Program-made: the position numbers and the translations under genes | Notes under the pieces: generated by a model | Databases searched by the model: none | Seen by the model: only the letters and a program-made list of their open reading frames with translations | Told to the model about the DNA's origin: nothing | Shown here: one piece after another, positions 50,728 to 59,675 of the stretch | Position numbering within the stretch: the stretch's first letter is position 1 | How the letters are laid out: each line of letters starts with the position of its first letter | DNA from: Candidatus Izemoplasma sp. | Lineage (GTDB): Bacteria > Bacillota_I > Bacilli_A > Izemoplasmatales > Izemoplasmataceae | Direction: 5' to 3' | DNA length: 64,000 nt | Assembly (NCBI GenBank): GCA_018402725.1 | Contig: JAGYII010000002.1 | Location: forward strand, 55,737-119,736

Positions 50728-50756
50728 AAAGACCCCCCAATTTTTGGGGGGTCTTT
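50728..50756. terminator. Terminator (strong hairpin), serving the rhodanese gene and the rrn unit
   Basis: AAAGACCCCCC and GGGGGGTCTTT form an 11-base perfect stem, usable on both strands. Confidence 0.88.
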
Positions 50757-50776
50757 CGATGTTTATAACATAGTAT

Positions 50777-51166
50777 TTAGGAAGGACGTCCTGAAATGGT
50801 TTCATAGGGCCAATCATTGAGGCCCCCTAGATCGTAAATGTTTTGATAGCCTTTTTCTAACATGATTTGAATGGCTTCAGCACTGCGTCTTCCTGAACGA
50901 CAATAGACAATAAAGGTCGTTTCTTTATTCGGGAATTGATTTTCTAATAATACCTCAATCACAGAAAGCGATAATAGTTGGCTTCCTTCAATCCGTTTTT
51001 CAATGTGTTCACTGTATTCTCTCACATCTAATAAAACAATACTGGGATCATTGGCCAATAATTCAAGGGCTTGATCGGCATTGACACTTTCAACCCCACT
51101 GCCTTGACAAGCGCCAAGCACCAGTACGGTCACACTCATTAAACTGATTAACATCCACTTCCGCAT
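50777..51166 (-). CDS. Rhodanese-like domain lipoprotein
   Basis: The 129-residue protein is a lipoprotein (lipobox LGAC, C20). The rest is a single rhodanese domain with LLDVREYSEH and the active-site loop CRSGRRS (C89). Rhodanese domains transfer sulfur from persulfides; at the cell surface the sulfur donor is unknown. GGAGGA precedes the ATG, and a minus-strand TGATAAAAT lies near 51199. Confidence 0.9.
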   Translation of the reverse strand: MRKWMLISLMSVTVLVLGACQGSGVESVNADQALELLANDPSIVLLDVREYSEHIEKRIEGSQLLSLSVIEVLLENQFPNKETTFIVYCRSGRRSAEAIQIMLEKGYQNIYDLGGLNDWPYETISGRPS

Positions 51167-51224
51167 AACATCCTCCTAGTTCAGGGTTAATTTTATCATA
51201 TGAAGTCTAAAGATTAAGACGTTT

Positions 51225-52613
51225 TTAAGGAAAAACTAGCGTTTCAACATCGGGGATATTTTGCCACTGATAATCTGCTTCAAGGCCTTGCTGAAGCGCA
51301 TTTAGATAATTCAATACTAATTGATTTTGATCGAGCGGCATCTGCATCCCACGCTGCCCCTGCAAGCCAATAAAAGGTGCTAAGGTGCTAAACATGTAAA
51401 CCATCCCAAAGTCATAATGAGTCGTTCCATTCATTTGAAAAGCTATTGGAGTGACTGGACTACTTTCGATGAGCGTCTTTAAATAAGAATTGTTGAAAGA
51501 GATGTACCATCCTTCACTCCGTATCAGTAAACTTGGAATGCTTAACCCTTGTTTAAGTTCACTTTCTATAAGAGGCTCCACCCAAGCATCTAATCCAATC
51601 ACCGCTTTGACCCGGGCATCGATAAGTCCGACTTTAACCGCCGCGCCCCCACCAGTAGAGTGTCCAACGACCGTGACTGAAGATAGATCTAAGTTTTTAA
51701 ATATATCGCCTCTTAAGTCTACTATTTCATAGGACTCAATTTCATCTAATACGCTGATGATATCTCCGGCATACGTATTCACTAAGGTATTCGCGAAGTC
51801 TAAGAAGTTGGGGGTGGTTGAGCGGGGAGGGAGAGCCTCACGGTTGACAGATAATCTCGTCCCATCGTCAAACACGGTTCCAACAGAGCCATACGTATGT
51901 TCAATCCCGATGACAATAAATCCCTGACTGGCGAGTTCTTCGGCAAGATCCGTATGAAGTTGACGAAACCCTGACCATCCATGGGAGATAATAACAAGCG
52001 GATAAGAACCTTCTAAAACGGGGGCCTCTAAGTAGGCATAGGAATCGACATGTCTAAGGTGATTAAAAATAAAACCTGGAAAACCAAAATCAATCGCGAG
52101 CCCTTGAGAAGTGAAAGGGCCATCACTTAACCACCGTGTTTTTTCAGTGGTTGAAGACGCCGGATACCAAGCCTGAGCCCGAATCGACCGAGTCGCCCCG
52201 ACTTCATCGGTATAAAGTTCTAACCGATCAGTATGAATATCCCAGGCCATCGTTCCAACGATTAAATTTCCTGTCGGTTCTGGGAGCGCCCGAATCGGGA
52301 AAAAAGCCGTTAAAATAAGCGATAAAAGAGATAATGTAAACGCAGACCCCCACAGTACCTTACGAAGCAAAGAAGAGGTCTTTTCAGTGTTTATTTTAAG
52401 ATGCGGTAACCCCAGTAAGATAATCAACGCCATCGCGATAAACAAAGGGTATATCATCCACACCCATGAACGCAGTGCTAAATGAATGATGAGGGTGACC
52501 AATAAAACCCGAACCCCCACTAAGTAAGTGATGGTTCTAGAGGCGATGATAAAACGGTAAGCGATAAAAAAGATTACAAATAAAAGCGGGACTAGAATAT
52601 CAATACTAGGCAT
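51225..52613 (-). CDS. Membrane-anchored alpha/beta hydrolase (PAF acetylhydrolase-like)
   Basis: The 462-residue protein has about four N-terminal membrane helices (within residues 5-105), then an alpha/beta-hydrolase domain from ~115 that resembles platelet-activating-factor acetylhydrolase type II. The nucleophile is S319 in GHSTGG, the acid probably D342 (GLDAW) and the base the H of GTTHYDF. The oxyanion segment is SHGWSG. It likely acts on short lipid esters or other small acyl substrates outside the cell. It is followed on the same strand by the rhodanese gene, 58 bases away. Confidence 0.8.
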   Translation of the reverse strand: MPSIDILVPLLFVIFFIAYRFIIASRTITYLVGVRVLLVTLIIHLALRSWVWMIYPLFIAMALIILLGLPHLKINTEKTSSLLRKVLWGSAFTLSLLSLILTAFFPIRALPEPTGNLIVGTMAWDIHTDRLELYTDEVGATRSIRAQAWYPASSTTEKTRWLSDGPFTSQGLAIDFGFPGFIFNHLRHVDSYAYLEAPVLEGSYPLVIISHGWSGFRQLHTDLAEELASQGFIVIGIEHTYGSVGTVFDDGTRLSVNREALPPRSTTPNFLDFANTLVNTYAGDIISVLDEIESYEIVDLRGDIFKNLDLSSVTVVGHSTGGGAAVKVGLIDARVKAVIGLDAWVEPLIESELKQGLSIPSLLIRSEGWYISFNNSYLKTLIESSPVTPIAFQMNGTTHYDFGMVYMFSTLAPFIGLQGQRGMQMPLDQNQLVLNYLNALQQGLEADYQWQNIPDVETLVFP

Positions 52614-52784
52614 GATTACGTCTCCTTCATTCTCTTAGCTTTAGTTTATCAAAATTAGGAAAGAAACTGTGTCTTAAAACATTCCTTATTTAGTTAATCT
52701 CATTATGGTTTTTTTGAACGGGGAATGGATGCTTTAAATATGCTTCAATCCCATGGGATATTTAGCGTAGACCCCTTACTTTTT

Positions 52785-52793
52785 TGATACAAT
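52785..52793 (+). promoter_or_regulatory. Extended -10 promoter of the yitT-like gene
   Basis: TGA precedes TACAAT (52788-52793), leaving a leader of about 75 bases before the ATG at 52876. Confidence 0.6.
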
Positions 52794-52875
52794 GAATGTA
52801 CCATTGATAAATATAAAGACTAATTGTTTTCATGAACGTCATTCAATCGCCCTCCACGGTGTAGAAAGGGTCAAC

Positions 52876-53733
52876 ATGCGCTTAGAATTTGAAATTAAAA
52901 GACTTTTACTCGTGACACTAGGCACCATCATCTTTGTCTTAGGGATTGCGTTTTTTGTATTACCTGCTCAACTGATCCCAGGCGGGTTTACGGGGATTGC
53001 GACGTTAATTCAATATGGTTTAAGTATACTAGGGCTCAATGTAAACATTGGATTGGTAATTTTAATCGTCAATATTCCAGTCATGATATTAGGGCTTAAA
53101 GGAATCTCAAAAACATTTGTTTATTATTCGATTTACTCGATTGTCTTACAAAGTTTTTTGTTAGGACTGCTGGGTGAAAACCCAAGTTTATTTGGCCAAG
53201 ACCTCTTAGCGAATAGTACACTGGGTGGAGTCTTTATTGGACTTGGTGCAGCCATTGCCTTAAAATCCGGAGCCTCTTTAGGGGGGATGGATATCCTCAC
53301 GCAGTACCTCGCTTTAAAACTCCAAATGAGCATTGGTTATATTGGCCTGATTATCAATACCGGCATCTTAGTGATTGCCTTATTGATCTTTGATGTTCAA
53401 ATTGCTTTTTATACGCTTTTAATGTTTGCTGTGACCAATCAACTCGTAGACCGGATTCATACCGCATATAAGCGGGTTCGATTAGACATCATTACGACTA
53501 AAGCTGAAGAAATTAAATCCATCCTCATTCAAAATTCAGTCAGGGGGATTACAATCTTAGAAGGCATCGGCGCTTACACCAATCAACCCCGTAATATCTT
53601 GATGATGGTCATGCAAGTCCATGAAGTGTATGACATCCGTAAGCTCATTGTTGGAGTCGACCCTGAAGCGTTTATTACGATGACCCCAGTGAGGCATCTG
53701 AACGGTAAATTTAACCGCGTCATTATGAGATAA
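52876..53733 (+). CDS. YitT family membrane protein
   Basis: The 285-residue protein starts at the ATG at 52876 behind AAAGGG; the frame is open upstream but lies in the leader. Five or six membrane helices (with ALKSGASLGGMDILTQYLALK) and a C-terminal DUF2179 domain (RGITILEGIGAYT, VDPEAFITMTPVRHLNG) define YitT-type proteins. Their transported substrate is unknown. A terminator follows. Confidence 0.9.
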   Translation: MRLEFEIKRLLLVTLGTIIFVLGIAFFVLPAQLIPGGFTGIATLIQYGLSILGLNVNIGLVILIVNIPVMILGLKGISKTFVYYSIYSIVLQSFLLGLLGENPSLFGQDLLANSTLGGVFIGLGAAIALKSGASLGGMDILTQYLALKLQMSIGYIGLIINTGILVIALLIFDVQIAFYTLLMFAVTNQLVDRIHTAYKRVRLDIITTKAEEIKSILIQNSVRGITILEGIGAYTNQPRNILMMVMQVHEVYDIRKLIVGVDPEAFITMTPVRHLNGKFNRVIMR

Positions 53734-53751
53734 ATAAGTGAAATTAATATT

Positions 53752-53780
53752 AAAGATAAGGATTATTCCTTATCTTTTTT
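53752..53780 (+). terminator. Terminator after the yitT-like gene
   Basis: AAAGATAAGG pairs with CCTTATCTTT around ATTATT, followed by T's. Confidence 0.88.
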
Positions 53781-53802
53781 TATTAAATTTGTCATAAAAG
53801 TT

Positions 53803-53811
53803 TGATAAAAT
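53803..53811 (+). promoter_or_regulatory. Extended -10 promoter of the metallopeptidase-like lipoprotein
   Basis: TGA precedes TAAAAT (53806-53811), about 20 bases before the ATG. Confidence 0.55.
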
Positions 53812-53831
53812 ACAAAAAAGGGGGATGTAAA

Positions 53832-56142
53832 ATGAAAAAGATATTTTTATTAGGATTTTTATTATTGTTATTAGCATCATGTACTGCACCTACTGAAGAA
53901 GATGTTCAAAATGAACCACCCGTATCAGAAGTAACACCACCAGCAGAAGAAGAAACTGAAGAACCAGTGATTGAAGAACCAGTGGTTGAAGACCCAGTCG
54001 AAGAACCAGAACCACCCATCGATGAAGTTGCTGAACCTGAAGAGGAAGAAGAACCAGAACCACCCATCGTAGAACCTGAAGAGGAAGAAGTTATTCTTGT
54101 CATTCCTGAAGGTAGTACGGTGATTGTCTCAACGGTGTCAATTCCAGACGAAGAAATTAAACGATTATTCGGTATTGATGAATGGGTAATGCTTGAAGAA
54201 TTCAATATCACCCAATTAATGCCTGCAAGCCATGTGGTGATTATCTATAATGAAGAATTATTAAAACAAATCGCCCCCATAGCTTTTGGGGTTGCTCAAT
54301 TAAACCCCATGGATGTTTCAGTTAGAGAGTTTCAAGATAAACGCTTCACCTTAATATACCCCGGAGTCGATCAACAGACTGAGGCCTTTATGAATGCTTT
54401 AACGCCGGAGCTATTAAGTCAAGTTGGGGACAATTTTATTCCGTTAGACCCAATCATCGAAAATTTATACCCAAGAATGCAAAAATATGGAAAAGTTGGG
54501 GTTTTAACTTCTTTTGCACCTGTGAATGGATCAGCCCCTTTTTTACCGAGAGGGACCCATCAAATCTTTAATGATCCCACCGCTTTTTTCGAAGCTGACT
54601 TAGATACAAGATTGATTATCTATCCTCGTGATCATGATCTTGGGGTTCCCCCAAGCCGTTTTGGTAAATCACTTAATCCAGGTGATATTGAGGGCTTTAC
54701 GGATAACGATGGAATTAGAACCATTTTAGTTCGAGAAAGATTTGGTGAGCGGTTAGAATGGTTTTTCCTAAGCGATGAAGTACTGGGAATCAATGGTCGT
54801 CTAAATAGTCAGGAGGTCACAAATGCATTTCAAGTAGGCGGTCCCTTGTATCGAGGCGTTAATTTAAATTTCACTCGCCGACCCTTTACCCCTAGGGATG
54901 TAGCATTCCAAGGGGAGTTAACTCCGCTTTCTAATGTTGTTTCACCCATTGATTTTTGTCGTATCCAACAAACCAATCGTCCCATCAGTCCTCATGGTCA
55001 TCCCGATACCAATGCTAACCTAGGATTTCCGCTCGATCGAATGTGTTCCTATAGGAGAAATCAATATAGCCATCATCGCGATTGATTTTCCAGACATTCC
55101 AGGAGAAGAAGATTATCTACCGATATATTTAAGTCAAGTTGAAATCTTAGAGGCGTGGTCTGATTTTGTTTCGGGGGGAAAAATGAAATACAATATTGTT
55201 TTCCCAGATCGGTGGATTACGGCTCCTAGAGAGGCCCGCTATTACACTCGAATGGGAGGATCATCCCCTGATCTAACACGTCCAGAAGCAATGGTGGGGC
55301 AACCCCTAGAAGATAGTCTCCAACAACTCGTTAATGTGACAGACCCCTATGTCGATTGGGGGAATATTGAGTGGGTCCAGTTTGTTTTCCCAATTGGGGC
55401 TGCTAAATACTCAGCTGATTTACAAGGACCTGGATTCAATATGCAATCTCAAAGAGCAGGCACTGTCAATTTTTGGGCATGGGCCGGGGTCAATGAAAAA
55501 TTCCGACCCGATAGTCCAGACCCTAAACACCGTACTTTGTGGGATTGGGTGGCTCATGAAGTTCTTCACCCACAAGGTCTTATAGGCCATGCCCCTTTAA
55601 ATGGTGGTATTTATAGTGTTATGATGGATCAGCATGGTGAATCCAAAGCTTTATTGTCGTGGGAATCGTTCCTAATGGGTCATTTTGATGAACAACAGAT
55701 TGCTTGTATCGATCCGCTTACCATTGAAGAACCGATTCATATTCAGTTGGAATCGCTCGACAAAACAGGTGGCGCTCCTGGGATTAAGTCTATAATGATT
55801 CCCGTAGGTGAATTTGAGATTGTGGTCGTTGAATATCGTACGGATGGACCTTATAGCAATTTATCTCCTGAATTCCAAGGTTTTACAGCCTATTATATCG
55901 ATGTCGATGGTGAGTATGTAAGGTGTGACTGGTGTGAACCGTTGCGGATGGAGTTTGCTAATTACACCCGATATTTAAGGAACGCTTCTGAAACACTCGT
56001 TTGTGACCGGGGCATTGTTTACGGCCAGCCGGGATGTGATTTTCCAAGTATTGTCCAATATCCGGGTTATCATTTAGACTTCTTTGGTGTTCGATTAGAA
56101 TTCCATAATAACGGAATCATAACGATTCGTCGTTTGTACTAA
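53832..56142 (+). pseudogene. Large lipoprotein with metallopeptidase-like motif, broken by one frameshift
   Basis: The N-terminal half (53832-55085) is a lipoprotein (lipobox LASC) with a Glu/Pro-rich stalk of EEPEPPI-type repeats and a long domain I do not recognise. The C-terminal half is in the +1 frame to 56142. Read before its first ATG it continues as CVPIGEINIAIIAIDFPDIPG, a typical opening of secreted peptidase-like domains. It contains HEVLHPQGLIGH, close to the zinc motif HExxHxxGxxH, with the third ligand one residue late. The shift lies between 55024 and ~55060; dropping one T at 55026-55028 restores one frame of ~770 residues. A sequencing indel is possible. Confidence 0.65.
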
Positions 56143-56153
56143 TTCAGATCAAA

Positions 56154-56186
56154 AAAAGTCTCCTTCTGTTAAAGAGGGAGACTTTT
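56154..56186. terminator. Bidirectional terminator between the lipoprotein and DUF4956 genes
   Basis: AAAAGTCTCC pairs with GGAGACTTTT around a loop of 13 bases; A- and T-runs flank both sides. Confidence 0.85.
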
Positions 56187-56203
56187 AAATATTGATCTTC
56201 GTT

Positions 56204-56869
56204 TTATTTTTTATAATCTTCTTGCAGACTAACTTCAAGTCCGCCATTGACTTCTTTCACAGCATCTATAAGCGTCTTAGAATCGGTTTTAGGACTTAGT
56301 TGAACTTTATACGTGATTTTATATTGGCTGCCACCTTCTTGGGTTTTAATTCGGTCTAACTTGAAAGTGCGGGTATAATTTTGAATGACACCTTCGAGTT
56401 TACCTTTATCATGAAGGGTTTCTGGGATGTCTAACACTAGTTTTCCGTAGGGATTTCCTTTAAACAAAATGAGGGATGAAAACAAGGTCAAGACGATGGA
56501 CAAGAAGAAGGTAATGATGATACCGAGTAAAACATACCCTAAAGCTAACGATAACCCAATCCCAACGGCAGCTAAGATATAAGCGAGATCACTCGCATCC
56601 CGCATTGCTAACCTAAACCGGACTAAAGTAAATACTCCTGCTAAACTGAAAGCTCGAGCTAAGTTATTAGAAACTAACATCACTATCACGCTGACGACTA
56701 AGGGCATGATCAGTAAGGTAAATAGCATGCTGGGGTCATAACCATCTTTTCGGTGGGTAAAGATATAGGCTAAAGCCAAGACGCCCCCAAGTAAGGTGAC
56801 GATGACAAGAATAATTAGTAAAGTTTGCACAGTGACGGGTTCTAAATTCAAGACCCAGAAGTTAGTCAT
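56204..56869 (-). CDS. DUF4956 family membrane protein
   Basis: The 221-residue protein has four transmembrane helices in residues ~15-130 and the DUF4956 signature block SLAGVFTLVRFRLAMRDASDLAYILAA region, read as FTLVRFR and DLAYIL. The C-terminal ~75 residues are soluble. The function of the family is unknown. In many bacteria its gene lies with CotH-kinase and VTC-like polyphosphate polymerase genes; here it is divergent from a CotH gene, 94 bases apart. Confidence 0.88.
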   Translation of the reverse strand: MTNFWVLNLEPVTVQTLLIILVIVTLLGGVLALAYIFTHRKDGYDPSMLFTLLIMPLVVSVIVMLVSNNLARAFSLAGVFTLVRFRLAMRDASDLAYILAAVGIGLSLALGYVLLGIIITFFLSIVLTLFSSLILFKGNPYGKLVLDIPETLHDKGKLEGVIQNYTRTFKLDRIKTQEGGSQYKITYKVQLSPKTDSKTLIDAVKEVNGGLEVSLQEDYKK

Positions 56870-56917
56870 AGTTAACCCTTTCGTAACGGTTTACGTTAAC
56901 GCTATTTTAACATAACC

Positions 56918-56941
56918 CCCCCTAATATGATAGACTAGGGG
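56918..56941. promoter_or_regulatory. Inverted repeat around the -10 of the CotH gene
   Basis: CCCCTA (56919-56924) and TAGGGG (56936-56941) flank a TATGAT (56926-56931) that is probably the cotH -10. This placement is typical of an operator, but no regulator is suggested by the neighbours. Confidence 0.45.
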
Positions 56942-56963
56942 TTGAAAACAAAGGATAACCTAC

Positions 56964-58373
56964 ATGCGAAAAATAGCGCTATTTATAATCTTTATCACTT
57001 TTTCAAGTCTTGTTGCAGGGTGTGATGTTCCTTTAACCAGTGTGGTCAAAGAACCTATCCCATTAGCAAGTTCTGAATTATTATTAGAAGATCAAAATTA
57101 TGATCGTCTTTTTTCGCTTGAGTCTAAAAAAACCCTCACGATTGAAGTAACGCGCTCAGACTATGAAGCTTTAAATCAGTCCATGCAAGCTTACTATATG
57201 CAGTTTGGATCTTATAAAGACGATGAATACATTCCATCAAATGTCACGTATCAAGATGATTTAGGAGTCATCGCGATGGATGATGTGGCCTTCAGAACGC
57301 GGGGAAATTTATCTCGAAGACCTTTATTTAATGAACGCGGCGAAGTAATCCCTAATCACTTCAAACTTAAATTCAATCGTTCGTTTGAAAACATCTCAAG
57401 GAACCCTTATTTATTTGGGCTTGAAGAACTGGATTTAAAATATAACCGTAACTATGACCCCACCTATCTCAATGAGCTTGGAAGTCTCCAACTGTATGAA
57501 GCGTTTGAGGTCTATGCGCAAAAAGCCACCCTGGTCCACGTTTATTTAAAACTTGATGACACGCTCATTCCAATCGGTGTAATGACGGCTTTTGAACCCG
57601 TAGATGAGTGGTTCATTGCCCGCCGTTTTGAAGGGGCCGATGCCAACGGTGATCTATATAAAGTCTTGTGGCAACAATCCGGCCCTTCCACCCTCGCTTC
57701 CTTGCATGAAGGCAGCTATGGCATTAAAGATGTTGGAACCAATTTTAGACCGGGGTATGATTTAAAAACCAATAAAAACACCTCGACGCATCTCGCTTTA
57801 AAATCCTTAGTGGAAGCCTTGAATCACCCCGATGCTTTATTTGTGAACGAAGCGATTGAAACGTATTTTGATATGGATTATTTGGCACGGTATTTCGCGG
57901 TTTCATTCGCCTTAGGAAATCCCGATGACTTTCGGTCAATGGGCAATAACTATTATTTATATCATGCGCCGCTTCAAGGAAAGTATTACATCATCCCTTA
58001 CGATTTAGACCACAGTTTAGGACAGGGGTGGGGCGGCGAACCGGTGTTTCAAGACCAACTAATTAATACAACGTTGTATCATCGGTGGGAGCTTTTAGAA
58101 CATCTATCCGGGGGTGAAAGAGAACATCCTATGATCGAGCACTTGTTTAAAATGGATGCGTTTAGAAATCAGTATGAAGCGATGCTTTTAGACGTAGTTA
58201 AATCTGAGACTTTCAGCTTTCAATTCTTTAACCAACAGATCATTCGTTTTGAGTCTTATTATGAAAAAGAAGTATCAGTTTCTTTAATCAATGCCCCCTT
58301 TGGACCAAGAAACTTATCTTCCTTTATAGAAGGAAAAACGCAAAGTATTTTACGTCAATTAAACCGTGATTAA
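56964..58373 (+). CDS. CotH-kinase family lipoprotein
   Basis: The 469-residue protein is a lipoprotein (lipobox VAGC, C20) with the CotH domain. Typical blocks are FRTRGN near residue 111, KFNRSF, the LDLKYN segment, and the NNYYLYH plus IIPYDLDHSLGQGW stretch that provides the metal-binding aspartates. CotH-type proteins are unusual secreted kinases; spore-coat CotH phosphorylates coat proteins in Bacillus. This organism need not sporulate, since CotH domains also occur in non-spore contexts. No DUF4956 overlap; a shared intergenic region controls both. Confidence 0.88.
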   Translation: MRKIALFIIFITFSSLVAGCDVPLTSVVKEPIPLASSELLLEDQNYDRLFSLESKKTLTIEVTRSDYEALNQSMQAYYMQFGSYKDDEYIPSNVTYQDDLGVIAMDDVAFRTRGNLSRRPLFNERGEVIPNHFKLKFNRSFENISRNPYLFGLEELDLKYNRNYDPTYLNELGSLQLYEAFEVYAQKATLVHVYLKLDDTLIPIGVMTAFEPVDEWFIARRFEGADANGDLYKVLWQQSGPSTLASLHEGSYGIKDVGTNFRPGYDLKTNKNTSTHLALKSLVEALNHPDALFVNEAIETYFDMDYLARYFAVSFALGNPDDFRSMGNNYYLYHAPLQGKYYIIPYDLDHSLGQGWGGEPVFQDQLINTTLYHRWELLEHLSGGEREHPMIEHLFKMDAFRNQYEAMLLDVVKSETFSFQFFNQQIIRFESYYEKEVSVSLINAPFGPRNLSSFIEGKTQSILRQLNRD

Positions 58374-58440
58374 AGTCATCCTTTAGGGTGACTTTTTAAG
58401 TGTTATAATGATGTATGAGAAAACGATATAGTGAGGTTTT

Positions 58441-59049
58441 ATGGACATTTTATTACTTAGTTTAGGCAGTTATTTATTTGGGAATATTAACCCGGCTATC
58501 ATCATTACCAAAATTAAAAAAGGGGTCGATATAAGAAGCCTCAATAGTCAAAATCCTGGGGCCACCAACGTGACCATTACCTTAGGTTTTAAATACGGAA
58601 TCTTAATCGCAATTTTAGACATCCTAAAAGGTGTCATCCCCGTTTTAGTCGCACGACTTTTATATCCAGATAACGATGCGATTTGGTTCTTAGCGGGACT
58701 CTTAGTCTTAATCGGTCATATCTTTCCAGCTTTATATCAATTCAAAGGGGGAAAAGGCACGGCGACCCTAATAGGGGTATTATTTACCGCTGCCCCTTTA
58801 TATGCGGCCATCTTATTTTCAGTCTCTGTCGTTTTACTCATTACGACGCAGTTCATTGCCATTCCTTCGATTGTTTCAGCGCTTGTGACCCCTGTTTATT
58901 TGTATTTCTCGCCCTTCAGTAATGAGGCCATTTGGCTCATGCTCATCTTCATGGTCATTTCACTATATAAACACCGCATCAATATCGTTAACATCATCCA
59001 AGGCAAAGAGACATCTTTAAAACAAGTCACAGATAAAAAGAAAAACTGA
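58441..59049 (+). CDS. plsY: Glycerol-3-phosphate acyltransferase PlsY
   Basis: The 202-residue membrane enzyme uses acyl-phosphate to make lysophosphatidate. Its conserved motifs are SYLFGNINPA, the NPGATNVT block and KGGKGTAT. Five to six membrane helices fit the family. A terminator follows. Confidence 0.95.
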   Translation: MDILLLSLGSYLFGNINPAIIITKIKKGVDIRSLNSQNPGATNVTITLGFKYGILIAILDILKGVIPVLVARLLYPDNDAIWFLAGLLVLIGHIFPALYQFKGGKGTATLIGVLFTAAPLYAAILFSVSVVLLITTQFIAIPSIVSALVTPVYLYFSPFSNEAIWLMLIFMVISLYKHRINIVNIIQGKETSLKQVTDKKKN

Positions 59050-59068
59050 CTTTGTCAGTTTTTTTTTA
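59041..59068 (+). terminator. Terminator after plsY
   Basis: AAACTGAC pairs with GTCAGTTT around TTT, followed by T's; the plsY stop codon is in the left arm. Confidence 0.88.
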
Positions 59069-59080
59069 TGGGTTTATCTA

Positions 59081-59109
59081 TTTACGTACGTAAAAGCGTA
59101 TGCTATGAT
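59081..59109 (+). promoter_or_regulatory. Toxin-antitoxin promoter with palindromic operator
   Basis: TTTACG (59081-59086) and an extended -10 TGCTATGAT (TATGAT 59104-59109) lie 17 bases apart. The -35 is the left half of TTTACGTACGTAAA (59081-59094), a perfect 14-base palindrome and a likely site for the YefM-type repressor. Confidence 0.75.
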
Positions 59110-59126
59110 AGGTGTGAGGTGAAATC

Positions 59127-59378
59127 ATGTCTTATTATACAAATATCACCAATGCTCGCAAAGACTTATATAAGCTTGCGGAGATGGCTTTAGAAAATGG
59201 AACCGAAATCAACATTAATACGAAAAAAGGGAATGTGATGATGATTGCAGAAGAGGAGTACCGTGGACTCCTTGAAACGATTCATTTAAGTGCAAATGAA
59301 TCGTTAAAAAAATCTCTCATCAAAGGCCGTGACACTGATTTTGAAGATACCCTATCTGAAGATGATGTGGAGTGGTAA
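59127..59378 (+). CDS. YefM/Phd-type antitoxin
   Basis: The 83-residue protein has the Phd/YefM N-terminal DNA-binding domain (SYYTNITNARKDLYKLAEMALENG, NTKKGNVMMIAEEEYRGL) and an acidic C-terminal tail (EDTLSEDDVEW) that would cover the toxin. Antitoxins of this type repress their own operon, matching the palindrome upstream. The stop overlaps the toxin start by 7 bases. Confidence 0.9.
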   Translation: MSYYTNITNARKDLYKLAEMALENGTEININTKKGNVMMIAEEEYRGLLETIHLSANESLKKSLIKGRDTDFEDTLSEDDVEW

Positions 59379-59647
59379 AAACATCCTTTGAGATTCGCTA
59401 TACCAAAGCCGCCAGCAAAGATATCTCTAAAATAAAAGCTGCTCATCTTGATGAACGGGTCAAACGATTGATTGAACATCTTCGTCAAGATCCCTTTAAA
59501 TCTCCACCTCCTTATGAAAAATTAGTGGGGGATTTAAAGGGGCTTTATTCAAGAAGAATTAATTTGAAGCACCGACTCGTTTATAAAGTGGATGATGACC
59601 AGCATGCGGTCATCATCATTCGGATGTGGACCCATTATGAGGCTTAA
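59372..59647 (+). CDS. YoeB/Txe-type toxin mRNA interferase
   Basis: The 91-residue protein starts at a GTG inside the antitoxin gene. It matches the YoeB fold: PYEKLVGDLKGLYSRRI, then HRLVYKVDD and a C-terminal IIRMWTHYE. The likely catalytic residues are E49, R61 or R62, and H88, aligned to E46, R65 and H83 of YoeB. YoeB cleaves mRNA in the ribosomal A site. Confidence 0.9.
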   Translation: MVKTSFEIRYTKAASKDISKIKAAHLDERVKRLIEHLRQDPFKSPPPYEKLVGDLKGLYSRRINLKHRLVYKVDDDQHAVIIIRMWTHYEA

Positions 59648-59675
59648 AACATCACTGTAACGGTGATGTTTTTTA
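59646..59675. terminator. Bidirectional terminator between the toxin and methyltransferase genes
   Basis: AACATCAC pairs with GTGATGTT around TGTAACG, followed by T's; the minus-strand stop codon lies at its edge. Confidence 0.85.

Noticed and set aside
53906..54211. Ser/Gly-rich minus-strand frame in the lipoprotein stalk
   Set aside because: It is the reverse of the Glu/Pro-rich repeat; low-complexity shadow.
55183..56142. Reading the region from 55183 as an independent gene
   Set aside because: No good ribosome binding site, and the frame is coding further upstream without an ATG, so I merged it with 53832-55085 as one frameshifted gene.
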